Origin: Marinobacter maroccanus
GTDB lineage: Bacteria > Pseudomonadota > Gammaproteobacteria > Pseudomonadales > Oleiphilaceae
Assembly: GCF_002933275.1 (NCBI RefSeq)
Contig: NZ_PSSX01000009.1
Span: 1 to 64,000 of the forward strand
Reading direction: 5' to 3'
DNA: 64,000 bases
Below the pieces are notes generated by a model, which did not search any database, was not told where the DNA came from, and saw only the letters and a list, made by a program, of their open reading frames with translations. Position numbers and translations under genes: made by a program. Below, in pieces: positions 52,819 through 63,053 of the stretch (its first letter is position 1; each line of letters opens with the position of its first letter).

Positions 52819-55287
52819 ATGCGTCTTTACCAGGGCATTCGCAGCCTGATCCTGACCCTTTTCCGCAAGATACTGTTCATCTGGGTCCGGACTGATGTCA
52901 GCGGCAACAGCGTTGACGCCCTCGCCCTGGATCCCGAAAAACCAGTTTGCTACGTGCTGCAATACAGCTCTCTCTCGAGTCGCCTGGTTCTCGAGCAGGA
53001 AGTCATCCGGGCAGGCCTGCCGGGCGCCACTGAAGCCCTGCCGGTGAAGAACGGACCGTCCCACTCCTTCTTTTTTCTGTACCGCCGGATTGGCGGTTTT
53101 TTCAGAGGGCGCCAGGCGCCTGCGCCCACAAATGAATTTCAGGCCCTGGTTCGCTACGGACTCGAACATCCAGACCAGGATGTCCAGATTGTTCCTGTGT
53201 CCCTTTTCTGGGGCCGCTCTCCGGACAAGGAAAAATCCCTGGTCAAACTGCTGCTATCCGACACCTGGTCCATTGCCGGTCGGCTTCAGAAGTTCCTGAT
53301 CATCATGGTTCACGGCCGCAATACCTACGTACAGTTCAACCAGCCGCTGTCACTGAAGCAGGTCATCGATGAATACCGGCACAGTGAGGAGCGCGCCAAC
53401 CGCAAACTGGCGAGAATTCTGAGAACCCACTTCCGCCGCGTTCGCCAGGCTGTTCTGGGGCCCGACCTCTCTCATCGCCGCACCCTGGTGGCAGGCCTGG
53501 TGCGCACCCAGGCAGTCAAGGAGGCTATTCGGGAGACCGCGGCAAAAGACGACATCCCCCCGGAGAAGGTTCGTGCCAAGGCCTACAAGTACGCAGACGA
53601 AATTGCCGCCAGCATGTCCATCGTTACCATCCGGTTCCTGGAAGTGGTGCTGTCATGGCTGTGGAACCGGATCTACAAAGGTATTGCCGTTAACAATATC
53701 CGGGTGGTGAAAGAAGTGGCCCAGGACAACGCGGTGGTCTATGTGCCCTGCCACCGGTCACACATTGATTACCTGCTGTTGTCCTATGTGCTCTACAAGA
53801 ACGGCCTGATGCCACCGCATATTGCCGCTGGCATCAATCTCAATATGCCGGTTGTCGGGCCGATCCTGCGCCGGGGCGGGGCATTCTTCATGCGCCGCAG
53901 CTTCAAGGACAACCCCCTGTATGCCACGGTTTTCAATGAATACATGCACGTGATGTTCTCCCGGGGCTACTCCGTCGAGTACTTTGTGGAAGGTGGTCGC
54001 AGCCGCACGGGCCGGATGCTGCAGCCGCGGCCGGGCATGCTGGCAATGACCGTTCGCAGCTTCCTCCGCGACCACCGCAAACCCATTGTGTTTGTGCCCG
54101 TTTACATCGGCTATGAAAAAGTCATGGAGGGTCGCTCCTATCTGGGCGAACTTCGTGGCAAGAAAAAAGAGAAAGAGAGCGTATTAGGCCTGGCGAAAAC
54201 CGTTCGCAAACTAAGCAACTCCTTTGGTCGCGTCGCGGTGAACTTTGGCGAAGCCATTCACCTGTCAGAGGTTCTCGATGATGTTCACAGCAGCTGGCGG
54301 GATGAGGCCTACGACACTGAATATCGTCCACGTTGGCTTAACAGCGCGGTGTCGGAGCTATCGTTCCGGGTGGCATCCAACATCAACGCCTCGGTTGCCG
54401 TTAACCCGATCGGCATGACCGCTACGGTTCTGCTGGGCACCGACCGACTGGCGATGGATGAGGGCCAGTTAATCCGCCTGATGGATCAATACGCCGGGCT
54501 GCTCAGGGCTTTCCCCTATGCGGAAACGGTAACCCTGCCAGAGGGCTCCGGCAAGGACTGGATCGCCTACTGTGAAGACATGGGCCTGGTTAGCCGCCAG
54601 CCTCAGAAACTCGGCGACATCATTGCTCTGGAAGGCAGTAATGCCATCCTGATGACCTACTACAGGAATAACATCCAGCATCTGTTCGCACTGCCCTCAT
54701 TGATTGCCAGCCTGTTTGAAAACAAGGATTCACTGGGGCGAGACAAGATCGTGTTCCTCGCCAGCGTAGCCTACCCGTATCTTCAGTCCGAGCTGTTCCT
54801 GAAATACCAGCCGGATGAAGCCAAAAACGTGATCAATCAGTGGATTGATATTCTTATTGAACAGGGCCTGCTGAAGCCGCTGGATGATGACCGGATCGGT
54901 CGACCAGAAGAGGGTACCGAGGCGATGCTAAGGCTGAGGGTTCTGTCCCGCTTTATCATCCAGACCGTCGAGCGCTACCACATTGCCCTGGGCATTCTGC
55001 GCAAATACGGCTCAGGAAAGATCAGTGCCGCCGAACTGGAAGAGCAGAGTGCGCTGCTGGCCGAACGCATGTCCATCCTGTTCGGTCTCAACGCACCGGA
55101 GTTCTTTGACAAGAGTCTGTTCCGGAACTTCATTGCCAATATGCAGAACAATGGGGTTATCACCACCGACGATAATGGCCTGCTGTGCTACGGGGAAGGG
55201 CTGGATGAGGTGGCAGACGATGCCCGCCTGGTGCTGAGTGTCGAGAAGCGACAGGCGATCCAGCAGGTCACCATGATGGGCGCCTGA
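52819..55287 (+). CDS. plsB: Glycerol-3-phosphate acyltransferase
   Basis: The 822-residue inner-membrane enzyme performs the first step of phospholipid synthesis. Block I is HRSHID (H312, D317), block II GAFFMRR, block III EYFVEGGRSRTGR and block IV VFVPVYIGYEK. The length is near E. coli PlsB (807). The ATG at 52819 has GGAG 9 bases upstream; an ATG at 52717 would add 34 residues unlike the family. It converges with rsmJ, 6 bases between stops. Confidence 0.95.
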   Translation: MRLYQGIRSLILTLFRKILFIWVRTDVSGNSVDALALDPEKPVCYVLQYSSLSSRLVLEQEVIRAGLPGATEALPVKNGPSHSFFFLYRRIGGFFRGRQAPAPTNEFQALVRYGLEHPDQDVQIVPVSLFWGRSPDKEKSLVKLLLSDTWSIAGRLQKFLIIMVHGRNTYVQFNQPLSLKQVIDEYRHSEERANRKLARILRTHFRRVRQAVLGPDLSHRRTLVAGLVRTQAVKEAIRETAAKDDIPPEKVRAKAYKYADEIAASMSIVTIRFLEVVLSWLWNRIYKGIAVNNIRVVKEVAQDNAVVYVPCHRSHIDYLLLSYVLYKNGLMPPHIAAGINLNMPVVGPILRRGGAFFMRRSFKDNPLYATVFNEYMHVMFSRGYSVEYFVEGGRSRTGRMLQPRPGMLAMTVRSFLRDHRKPIVFVPVYIGYEKVMEGRSYLGELRGKKKEKESVLGLAKTVRKLSNSFGRVAVNFGEAIHLSEVLDDVHSSWRDEAYDTEYRPRWLNSAVSELSFRVASNINASVAVNPIGMTATVLLGTDRLAMDEGQLIRLMDQYAGLLRAFPYAETVTLPEGSGKDWIAYCEDMGLVSRQPQKLGDIIALEGSNAILMTYYRNNIQHLFALPSLIASLFENKDSLGRDKIVFLASVAYPYLQSELFLKYQPDEAKNVINQWIDILIEQGLLKPLDDDRIGRPEEGTEAMLRLRVLSRFIIQTVERYHIALGILRKYGSGKISAAELEEQSALLAERMSILFGLNAPEFFDKSLFRNFIANMQNNGVITTDDNGLLCYGEGLDEVADDARLVLSVEKRQAIQQVTMMGA

Positions 55288-55293
55288 CCGCGC

Positions 55294-56130
55294 TCACTGG
55301 GATGGCAGCGCCCTGATGGAGTAAACATCATAACGGCTGCTTTTGCCTTCAATACGAGTGGTCGGCTCGGGCCCCTCAATCGCCGGGGACTTTCGGGGCC
55401 GCTTGACCACAACCCGGTAACGGGCACGCTCAAGAGCGCCTGCCAGCAACTGCCCGGAATCCTCGTCGTCCCCCACGATGGTTCGAAAAACCTGCATTTC
55501 CTTTTTCACCAGTGCTGACTTGTCCCTATGGGGGAACATCGGGTCCAGGTAGACAATATCAGCGGCCTCGGCATCAGCTTGCGCCAACCAGTCAATACTG
55601 CTGCCTTCCAGCAATCGCATGCGCTCGACAATGGCTGCACAATCAACGTTCAGGGCGGCCCGCGCCAAGCCATCAGCCAACAGCGCATGGATAACAGGAT
55701 TGCGCTCAAAGAGTGTGACCCGGCAACCGAGGCTGGCCAGAACGAAGGCATCCTGGCCCAGCCCTGCGGTCGCATCAACCACATGCAGCGTCGCACGGGT
55801 TTTCTGCAGGCCGACCGCCTTGGCCACCAACTGACCGGCACCACCGCCATGTTCGCGACGGTACCCCATCTTGCCGGTAACAAATTCCGCACGCACCGGT
55901 CCGGGTGCGCCCTTGCCGGTCACCTGCAGGCCAAGGCCCTGCTCATCAAGGAATAGTAGAACCGGAAAATCCCGGACATCTTTTGGTCGCACGACACCGA
56001 GATTATTCAGGCCGAGAGACTCAGCGAGAGCCTCGGCCTGGAATCGGTCTCCCAGTGCGCTGCGGGCAACGGCGACGGTGTTCTGGCAAAGGGCAGAAAC
56101 GGCAGACGATTCGGAAGAGGAGTCAGGCAT
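55294..56130 (-). CDS. rsmJ: 16S rRNA m2G1516 methyltransferase
   Basis: The 278-residue enzyme follows the RsmJ (YhiQ) family: LGLVRP-like KDVRDFP, DATAGLGQDAFVLASLG for SAM, FERNPVIHALLADGL, VYLDPMFPHRDKSALVKKEM and a C-terminal RIEGKSSRYDVY. It methylates G1516 of 16S rRNA. Its start overlaps the stop of the small upstream gene as TGATG, so they are translationally coupled. Confidence 0.93.
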   Translation of the reverse strand: MPDSSSESSAVSALCQNTVAVARSALGDRFQAEALAESLGLNNLGVVRPKDVRDFPVLLFLDEQGLGLQVTGKGAPGPVRAEFVTGKMGYRREHGGGAGQLVAKAVGLQKTRATLHVVDATAGLGQDAFVLASLGCRVTLFERNPVIHALLADGLARAALNVDCAAIVERMRLLEGSSIDWLAQADAEAADIVYLDPMFPHRDKSALVKKEMQVFRTIVGDDEDSGQLLAGALERARYRVVVKRPRKSPAIEGPEPTTRIEGKSSRYDVYSIRALPSQ

Positions 56131-56492
56131 CAGACCAGAATGTCGATTCCGGCCAGGCTACCATCGCCGCCAGTTTCCTGACCGGCGGCGGCTACAGAGG
56201 CAAATGTCGACAGAGCCCTGGCGGCTGGCAGGGAAACCTCGTCAGCACGGAATCGCTCCAGTCGGACATCTTCGGAGGCACGACGGGCCTCAACACGCCG
56301 CTCGAGGCTTTCAGTAGCATTGCGGTCGCTGACAAAGCCCTGACGGCCGTCAGCGAGGTCACGACGGGCGGCATCGGGTGCTTTTTCAGGCGTCGACGCA
56401 GGCGCTCGGGCCGCATCGCTGCGCTCCCTGGCCGGACTGTTGTTGCCGGTCTGGAAATTGAAATTGTTACCCGGATTAATACCGCCAATCAT
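56130..56492 (-). CDS. Unrecognised polar protein between tsaB and rsmJ
   Basis: The 120-residue protein is rich in Ala, Arg, Asp and Glu, with no membrane segment. The N-terminus is Asn/Gly/Phe rich (MIGGINPGNNFNFQTGNN), the middle carries an Arg/Glu-rich stretch likely to be helical (ESLERRVEARRASEDVRLER) and the end is small-residue rich. It is coupled by TGATG to rsmJ and 134 bases downstream of tsaB. I recognise no family. Low complexity leaves some doubt about function but the coupling supports it as a gene. Confidence 0.65.
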   Translation of the reverse strand: MIGGINPGNNFNFQTGNNSPARERSDAARAPASTPEKAPDAARRDLADGRQGFVSDRNATESLERRVEARRASEDVRLERFRADEVSLPAARALSTFASVAAAGQETGGDGSLAGIDILV

Positions 56493-56626
56493 GTTCAGAT
56501 ACCGCTGGCCGGATGACAGGAAAACGTGAACTGGAAGTATGGAAGATTATCGCCTGGAAGAAAAGACGACTGATCACTTTCTACCCAACACGACCTACCC
56601 GGATTAAACCAGGCCGTCCATTGCGA

Positions 56627-57322
56627 CTATCGGCCAGGCAGCTTTTTCCAGGCCACTTCATCCCTGATATACACCGGCTGGGCCTGCTCCGCCGGCACCG
56701 CCCTTCCCTGCTCGTAGGCGATCACTGCCAGGCGCGCAACCCAGGCTGCACGGAGCACCAGGGTTTCGTCGACGGTCTCTACACTCCCGGATACCTCCTC
56801 GGGCATGGCGGAGCGGTACTGCCAGCCCGGACCTGCTCCGAACCAGCGTTCAGCGCCCGCGGGCAGCGTCACCGCCTCCGGCGGACAGACCTGTTCCGGC
56901 GCCAGCGCCACCGGAAGCCCTGACCGGGCGGCGAAACAGCCCCAATATACCTCTCCCATACGGGCGTCGAATGCCACCGCAATGCCGGTGTCCTCAGGGA
57001 CCTCCAGGGCATCAATGGCCCCCAGAGCAACCGCCTCCAGTGACGACACGGGCACCACCGGGATATCGAGCCCCCAGGCAAGGCCCTGCACGACACCGGT
57101 GGCGATTCTCACCCCGGTGAAAGAGCCAGGGCCGCAGGCAAATGCCAGGGCGTCCAGCTCTGCCGGGGCCAGGTCTTTCTCAGCCAGCAGCTCCTGCACC
57201 ATTGGCATCAGCAGCCGGGTGTGGCCTCTGGGGGCAAGCTCGAAGCGTTCGGAGATCTCGCCATCAACAAGAAGGGCTGCCGAGCAGCCCTCTGATGACG
57301 TATCCAGTGCCAACAGTTTCAC
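56627..57322 (-). CDS. tsaB: tRNA t6A threonylcarbamoyladenosine subunit TsaB
   Basis: The 231-residue ASKHA-fold protein begins MKLLALDTSSEGCSAALL and contains GPGSFTGVRIATGVVQGLAWG, the TsaB signature. It works with TsaC, TsaD and TsaE to place t6A at tRNA position 37, activating TsaD. Length is normal. It is 34 bases downstream of adk on the same strand. The region 56493-56626 after it has no feature I can define. Confidence 0.94.
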   Translation of the reverse strand: MKLLALDTSSEGCSAALLVDGEISERFELAPRGHTRLLMPMVQELLAEKDLAPAELDALAFACGPGSFTGVRIATGVVQGLAWGLDIPVVPVSSLEAVALGAIDALEVPEDTGIAVAFDARMGEVYWGCFAARSGLPVALAPEQVCPPEAVTLPAGAERWFGAGPGWQYRSAMPEEVSGSVETVDETLVLRAAWVARLAVIAYEQGRAVPAEQAQPVYIRDEVAWKKLPGR

Positions 57323-57356
57323 AGGTGTGAAAACCTCAGGTCAGGATGCCAATGAC

Positions 57357-58034
<678 letters not shown>

Positions 58035-58122
58035 TTATCATTTGAAAAGCTGTGGCAAAAACCTGTGCCTTTGCGACAGCCTCTCCTGCACGGAACAGGT
58101 GTCAGCCGGAAACGGCGAAGGC

Positions 58123-58128
58123 GCATTA
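58123..58128 (-). promoter_or_regulatory. Candidate -10 box for adk
   Basis: The minus-strand sequence is a perfect TATAAT, 113 bases upstream of the adk ATG, in the gap after the YbaK-HDOD gene. The -35 region is poor, so this is tentative. Confidence 0.35.
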
Positions 58129-58211
58129 TACGAAGTCAGCCACGTCAGAGAAAGTCGACCTCCGTATCATGCACCGGAAGTGCGCATTTCCCAGCGAATA
58201 ACGACAGATTG

Positions 58212-59582
58212 TCAGGATGACAGGGAGCTGGCCAGTACGTCCAGATCCGGAGCCACGCGATCAAGCTCTGCATTCAGGTCTTCCAGAACCTCCGGTCGCA
58301 GTCCCAGGCCTTCGAGCAAAGCCGGCACGTCGTCGGGGTTGAACTCATCGCCAATACCCCGATCCTTCAGCAGGGCATTGGCCAGCTGAACCATCAGGAC
58401 ATAGTTCTCATGCTCGCCGTGGTAACCGGACTGCTGATGAACACCGGCCGCCTTGACCACCGGGTCCGGCAGTTGCCACAACCGGTGCAGTATCCCGCCA
58501 ATGGCGCCATGGCCCACCGACAGGATTTCCTGGCCATTGCCCTGCCCGAACACCTGCTGCTCGAGAGAGTGCATGCTGGCCTCAGGATTGCTTTCGCGAA
58601 GCTCATTGAGTTCATCGAATTCTGCCGGGAAAAGATGCCCGACCAGCAACAGGCCGAAGTTATGCAACAGCCCGCACAGATAACCCAGACCTTTCTCGGC
58701 ACCGCATCGGGGCGCAATGATCTGGCACAGGAACGCGCAATACAGCGAGTGGCGCCAGAAATTATCCATTCCCAGAATCCCCTGGCGGGGCACTTCAAAA
58801 GCGCGAACGGAGGCAATACCCAGGGCGATGTGGGCCACACGGTCGAACCCCAGCACACGAGTGACCGCTTCCTGTACCGAATTGATCTGGCCCGGGTAAT
58901 TGAACAGTGCAGACCGGGCATAGCGCATAATCTGCGCGGTCAGGCTCGGATCAAATTCGATCAGCTCGGCGAGCTCCCGGGCAGTGGCGTCGGTATTGGC
59001 GGTCAACCGCAGAATGCGCAGGGCAAGGGCCGGCATTGGTGGCAGACGGTAGAGTTTCTGAAGTTTGTCGGCCACTTCCTCGAGCGTGAGCGCCTCTCGG
59101 TTGCCATTGCCCGGCCCCCGGATAACCAGGTGCCCTTCCCTGGCACCTGCCAGCGCCAACCGGAGCGATCGACCATCCATTTTTATCAGCGAATGATCAG
59201 TACCGCTGGAGAACACGGCCTGATCCGCCTGAATCACATCCTCATCAACGATCACGGGCAGTTCGTAAGCCTGCCCGATCGGCGGCGTGAAGCCGGGATC
59301 GCAATCCCCGAACAGGCGCATGGTCTGACGAGCGGTCAGCGGCTGCAGGCGCCGACCAGTCAACTGGTGGACGGCATCCGGGTCCAGGGAACTGTCAAAC
59401 TTGTGCACAGCCATCACGACGCCGGTAATGTCGATCAGCAAGGTGGCCTGAATAAAGGCGTCCTGCGACAGGCCCGAGGCCATAACCGCCGCATCCAGGC
59501 TGGCCACCTGATCTATAGGCAATTCCTGATAGCTGATGCCCTTGCGGGCGAGAAAACGTTCCAATCGTGCAGCCAGAGCCAC
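58212..59582 (-). CDS. YbaK/EbsC-like domain fused to HDOD domain
   Basis: The 456-residue protein joins an N-terminal domain (about 1-150) of the YbaK/aminoacyl-tRNA deacylase type to a C-terminal HDOD domain. The first starts LERFLARKGISYQELPIDQVASLD and has FTPPIGQAYELPVIVDEDV. The HDOD domain (about 174-400) shows LPPMPALALRILRL, VLGFDRVAHIALGIAS, LCGLLHNFGLLLVGH and GHGAIGGILHRLW. HDOD lacks the catalytic HD pair and is a signalling or scaffold domain. The pairing of a tRNA-editing fold with HDOD is notable. It stands alone between adk and ppc. Confidence 0.82.
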   Translation of the reverse strand: MALAARLERFLARKGISYQELPIDQVASLDAAVMASGLSQDAFIQATLLIDITGVVMAVHKFDSSLDPDAVHQLTGRRLQPLTARQTMRLFGDCDPGFTPPIGQAYELPVIVDEDVIQADQAVFSSGTDHSLIKMDGRSLRLALAGAREGHLVIRGPGNGNREALTLEEVADKLQKLYRLPPMPALALRILRLTANTDATARELAELIEFDPSLTAQIMRYARSALFNYPGQINSVQEAVTRVLGFDRVAHIALGIASVRAFEVPRQGILGMDNFWRHSLYCAFLCQIIAPRCGAEKGLGYLCGLLHNFGLLLVGHLFPAEFDELNELRESNPEASMHSLEQQVFGQGNGQEILSVGHGAIGGILHRLWQLPDPVVKAAGVHQQSGYHGEHENYVLMVQLANALLKDRGIGDEFNPDDVPALLEGLGLRPEVLEDLNAELDRVAPDLDVLASSLSS

Positions 59583-59693
59583 AGCTTACTCCCTTTGTTC
59601 TTCGTCAGTGGCCAGGCTACCCGGCCTTTTCCCGGCACTCTTTACGGCGCTCTTTTCGGCACTACGTCCAGGCCATATCATTAGCGTACGTGA

Positions 59694-62339
59694 TCAACCG
59701 GTGTTGCGCATGCCCGCAGCGATGCCCGCCATGGTGACTTTCAGAGCTCGCTCCACCAGCTCCGGCACCTCGCCCTTGCCCTCACTTTGCCGATCCCGCC
59801 GCAGCAGTTCGGCCTGCAGGTAATGCAGTGGATCCGTGTAGGGATTGCGGACCCGCATAGAGTGCGCGAACACGGGCTCCGCCTCAAGCAAATCGGTTTG
59901 CTCCTTGAGTTCCAGAAGCCGCTCAATACATCCCACGAGTCGGGTCCTGAGGCTCTCCCCAAGGGCTTTTAACCGGTCATCGTCCAACAAGGTCTGCTCA
60001 TAATAGCTGGCGATGCGCAGATCCGCCTTGGCCAGCACCATTTCCAGCATATCCACGTAGGTGCGGAAGAACGGCCAGCCCTGCATCATCTCCCTCAATA
60101 CCGGAAGCCGGTTATCCTTGGCCGCTTCTTCGAGCGCGACGTCACTACCGAGCCAGCTAGGCAGCATCAGCCGCATCTGGGTCCAGGCGAAAATCCAGGG
60201 TATGGCCCGCAGGCTTTCCACGCCCCCGGTGGCCTTTCGCCGAGCCGGCCTGCTACCAAGCGCCAGTTTACCGAGGGCCTGCTCGGGCGTGACTTGGCGG
60301 AAATAGGGCACGAAATCCGGATTCTCCCGAACCACATCCCGGTAGGCTTTCAGGGACCGCTCGGTGAGCCAGTCCATGGTTTCCCGCCAGCTGTCCTCCG
60401 GTTTGGGGGGCGGGGCCAGTGTGGCTTCTATAACCGCGGTGGTGTAGAGCGTCAGGCTCTGAACTGCCAGCCGGGGCAAACCGAACTTGAACCGGATCAT
60501 TTCCCCCTGCTCGGTGATTCGGAAGCTGCCGTTTACCGAGCCCGGTGGCTGGGACAGAATCGCCCGGTTGGCAGGTCCACCACCGCGGCCAACGGTACCA
60601 CCCCGACCGTGGAACAGGGTCAGATGGACACCATACTGGTGGGCCACATGGGTAAGCTTTTCCTGCGCCTGGTACTGGGCCCAGGCCGCCATCAACTGGC
60701 CGGCATCCTTGGAGGAATCGGAATAGCCGATCATGACTTCCTGCCGGCCCTGGCAATATTCCCGGTACCATTCGACCTCGTACAGTTGAGACATGCTGTC
60801 CGGCGCGCCACGCAGGTCATCCAGGGTTTCAAAAAGCGGGACGACCCGCATTGGAAACTTCATCCCGGATTCCCGCAGCAGCAGAATCACACTCAACACA
60901 TCAGAAGGCTTGCTGGCCATGGAAATCACATAGGACCCCAGGGCCTCCGGGGTTTGTTGCGCCACCACTTCGCAGGTCGCCAGCACCTCGGCAACGGATT
61001 CAGAGGGCTCCCAATTGCGGGGGACCAGCGGACGTCGGCCCTGAAGCTCCTGCACCAGAAATGCCTGACGCTCCTGCTCTGACCAGGACAGATAATCCCC
61101 CAAGCCGAGATAATCGACCATCTCGGCCACGGCCTCCGCATGACGGCTCGCCTCCTGGCGAATGTCCAGCCGGATCAGCGGAAGGCCAAAGGTGTGTGCA
61201 CGCCGGATGGTGTCCAGCAGCGGGCCGTTGGCTATATCCTCCAGACCACACTCAACCAGCGACCGATAGCAGAGCTCCAGGGGGCCGGTGAAATCCTCGT
61301 TTTCAAACAGAATACCGCTGGCATCGGCAGTCTCGCCATTGACGCTCGCCTCGGCCCAGTCCCGGGTTTTGATCAGCCGTTCGCGGAGTTCGGCGAGCAC
61401 ATGACGATAGGGTTCCCGGGAATCACCGGCGACTGCCTTGAGTTCGTCGCTTGCCTGCCACATGGACAGCTCCGCCCGCAGCGCCTGAATATCGCGAAGA
61501 TAGAGATCCGCTGCCATCCAGCGGCCGAGAAGGAAGACCCGACGGGTAACCTTGTGGGTAACATTCGGATTGCCATCGCGATCACCGCCCATCCAGGACG
61601 CAATCCGGATGGGTGATGCGTGTAATGGAAGGCCCTTCCCCGTCGCATCCTCCAGCGAGGTGTCCAGGCTCCTCAGGAACTGGGGCAACGCCTGCCACAG
61701 ACTGTTCTCGATCACCGCAAAGCCCCACTTGGCCTCATCCACTGCGGTTGGTCGCTCATGACGAATCTCGTCGGTGTGCCAGGCTTCCGTCACCAGATGG
61801 GACAGGCGGTTGACGATTTCTTCCCGTTCGGCGGGCATCAGGTCGTCGTGGTCGAGCCGTGCCAGGCAATCCGACATTTCGTCGTATTTCATTATCAGGG
61901 TGCGACGGGCTACTTCAGTGGGGTGCGCCGTCAGTACGAACTCGATGCGTAAATCGGCAACCCGCTTGTGCAACTCCTCCGGCGTGACATCGCCGTTCTT
62001 CAGCCGCTCAAACACCTCACCCAGCGATTCAACCATGAGATCGGACTGATGGCCCCGCTTGCGACGGATGCCATGGTACTGCTCGGCCAGGTTGGCCAGG
62101 TTCAGAAACTGGTTGAAAGCCCGGGTTACCGGAAGCAGCTCGTCATCGCTCAGCTTGCCCAGGAGGTTCACCAGCCGCTGGCCGGAACCGCTTTCCTGGC
62201 GACGGTCAGCCTTGGCGGCCGCCCGGATTTCCTCGATCAGCTCATAGCAATCCTGTCCGGGATACCGCCGTATGCTCTGGCCCAGCAGTTCGCCCAGCAT
62301 TCGTACGTTTTCTCGGAGTTCGGGATGTAGCTCAGTCAC
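59694..62339 (-). CDS. ppc: Phosphoenolpyruvate carboxylase
   Basis: The 881-residue enzyme carboxylates PEP to oxaloacetate. It has FVLTAHPTEVARRT (catalytic His), GYSDSSKDAGQL, FHGRGGTVGRGGGP (catalytic Arg cluster) and the invariant C-terminal GMRNTG. Length matches E. coli Ppc (883). Several plus-strand frames over it are shadows. Its ATG is followed by a divergent gap to the small gene at 62444. Confidence 0.96.
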   Translation of the reverse strand: MTELHPELRENVRMLGELLGQSIRRYPGQDCYELIEEIRAAAKADRRQESGSGQRLVNLLGKLSDDELLPVTRAFNQFLNLANLAEQYHGIRRKRGHQSDLMVESLGEVFERLKNGDVTPEELHKRVADLRIEFVLTAHPTEVARRTLIMKYDEMSDCLARLDHDDLMPAEREEIVNRLSHLVTEAWHTDEIRHERPTAVDEAKWGFAVIENSLWQALPQFLRSLDTSLEDATGKGLPLHASPIRIASWMGGDRDGNPNVTHKVTRRVFLLGRWMAADLYLRDIQALRAELSMWQASDELKAVAGDSREPYRHVLAELRERLIKTRDWAEASVNGETADASGILFENEDFTGPLELCYRSLVECGLEDIANGPLLDTIRRAHTFGLPLIRLDIRQEASRHAEAVAEMVDYLGLGDYLSWSEQERQAFLVQELQGRRPLVPRNWEPSESVAEVLATCEVVAQQTPEALGSYVISMASKPSDVLSVILLLRESGMKFPMRVVPLFETLDDLRGAPDSMSQLYEVEWYREYCQGRQEVMIGYSDSSKDAGQLMAAWAQYQAQEKLTHVAHQYGVHLTLFHGRGGTVGRGGGPANRAILSQPPGSVNGSFRITEQGEMIRFKFGLPRLAVQSLTLYTTAVIEATLAPPPKPEDSWRETMDWLTERSLKAYRDVVRENPDFVPYFRQVTPEQALGKLALGSRPARRKATGGVESLRAIPWIFAWTQMRLMLPSWLGSDVALEEAAKDNRLPVLREMMQGWPFFRTYVDMLEMVLAKADLRIASYYEQTLLDDDRLKALGESLRTRLVGCIERLLELKEQTDLLEAEPVFAHSMRVRNPYTDPLHYLQAELLRRDRQSEGKGEVPELVERALKVTMAGIAAGMRNTG

Positions 62340-62443
62340 ATTGGCGTCCTTTTGAATTGACGGAGGCGAAGTAAACTTACGATACTAAGGAACAGTCGAG
62401 AAAGTCTATTGGCGATTCAAGCCTGTAGCTGCAAGGAGTCATC

Positions 62444-62677
62444 ATGAAGGTCACTGATTTGCCCAAACACTGGGAACAGAAAAAAGAGTCTGTGGAACGC
62501 ACCCACGATTACAACCTGCGTCTGCCGTTGGAAGATGCTGCTCGCGTGGCTGCACTGGCAGAGCTTTACCCGGACCGCAGTGAGAGCGATATTCTGAACG
62601 ATATGATTGGCGCGGCCCTGGACGATCTGGTTCGCCAGAGCCCGCTGAAGGACAAGCTGGAAGGGAAGGATAAGTAA
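62444..62677 (+). CDS. Small conserved-looking protein, related to 62709-63053
   Basis: The 77-residue protein begins MKVTDLPKHWEQKK and contains AALAELYPDRSESDILNDMIGAALDDL. The same pattern (A-LYP-xxS-xx-DxxxDxI-AALD) recurs in the opposing gene at 62709-63053, so the two are distant paralogues. The helical pattern might be a ribbon-helix-helix-like or dimerisation unit, but I do not recognise a firmly named family. GCAAGGAG precedes the ATG. A terminator follows at 62686. Confidence 0.75.
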   Translation: MKVTDLPKHWEQKKESVERTHDYNLRLPLEDAARVAALAELYPDRSESDILNDMIGAALDDLVRQSPLKDKLEGKDK

Positions 62678-62685
62678 GTAACGAC

Positions 62686-62706
62686 GGGCAGCGTTCGCTG
62701 CCCTTT
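62686..62706. terminator. Intrinsic terminator between convergent small genes
   Basis: Stem 62686-62692 (gggcagc) pairs with 62697-62703 across a GTTC loop and is followed by TTT at 62704-62706. It lies between the two convergent related genes. Confidence 0.75.
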
Positions 62707-62708
62707 AG

Positions 62709-63053
62709 TCAGGCTACTGATTCCAACTGACGAGCCTTGAGGCGCTGGATGTGCTTCTGGCTCAGGCTGACGAACTTTGGCGTCAGACCCTGATCTTCGT
62801 AGATCTCGAAACCATCCTCGTCATACGCCACCACCTTTGTACCCTGAACGTAAGGAAAGCTGGTTTCCATTTCGTCCAGTGCTGCAGAAATCAGATCCCG
62901 CATCAGATCCTGAGGTGACTTCATCGGATAAAGCGCTGCGAGCTTTTCGAGGCGCTTGTGATGCTGGTCAGACAACGCCATGAAGTAGGCGTCTCGGGTA
63001 AGCCGACCACGCGCATGCTTGTCCCAGTAGTTGACCAGATCTTTGATTTTCAT
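62709..63053 (-). CDS. Small protein related to 62444-62677
   Basis: The 114-residue protein begins MKIKDLVNYWDKHARGRLTR. It has LEKLAALYPMKSPQDLMRDL, the same motif as the opposing gene, and a C-terminal extension (VVAYDEDGFEIYEDQG, then FVSLSQKHIQRLKARQLE). Both start with a K-x-x-DL-x-x-x-W pattern. The ATG at 63053 has AAGG upstream; an 89-residue upstream extension is unlike the motif and overlaps the mazG end, so it is rejected. Function not recognised. Confidence 0.75.
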   Translation of the reverse strand: MKIKDLVNYWDKHARGRLTRDAYFMALSDQHHKRLEKLAALYPMKSPQDLMRDLISAALDEMETSFPYVQGTKVVAYDEDGFEIYEDQGLTPKFVSLSQKHIQRLKARQLESVA

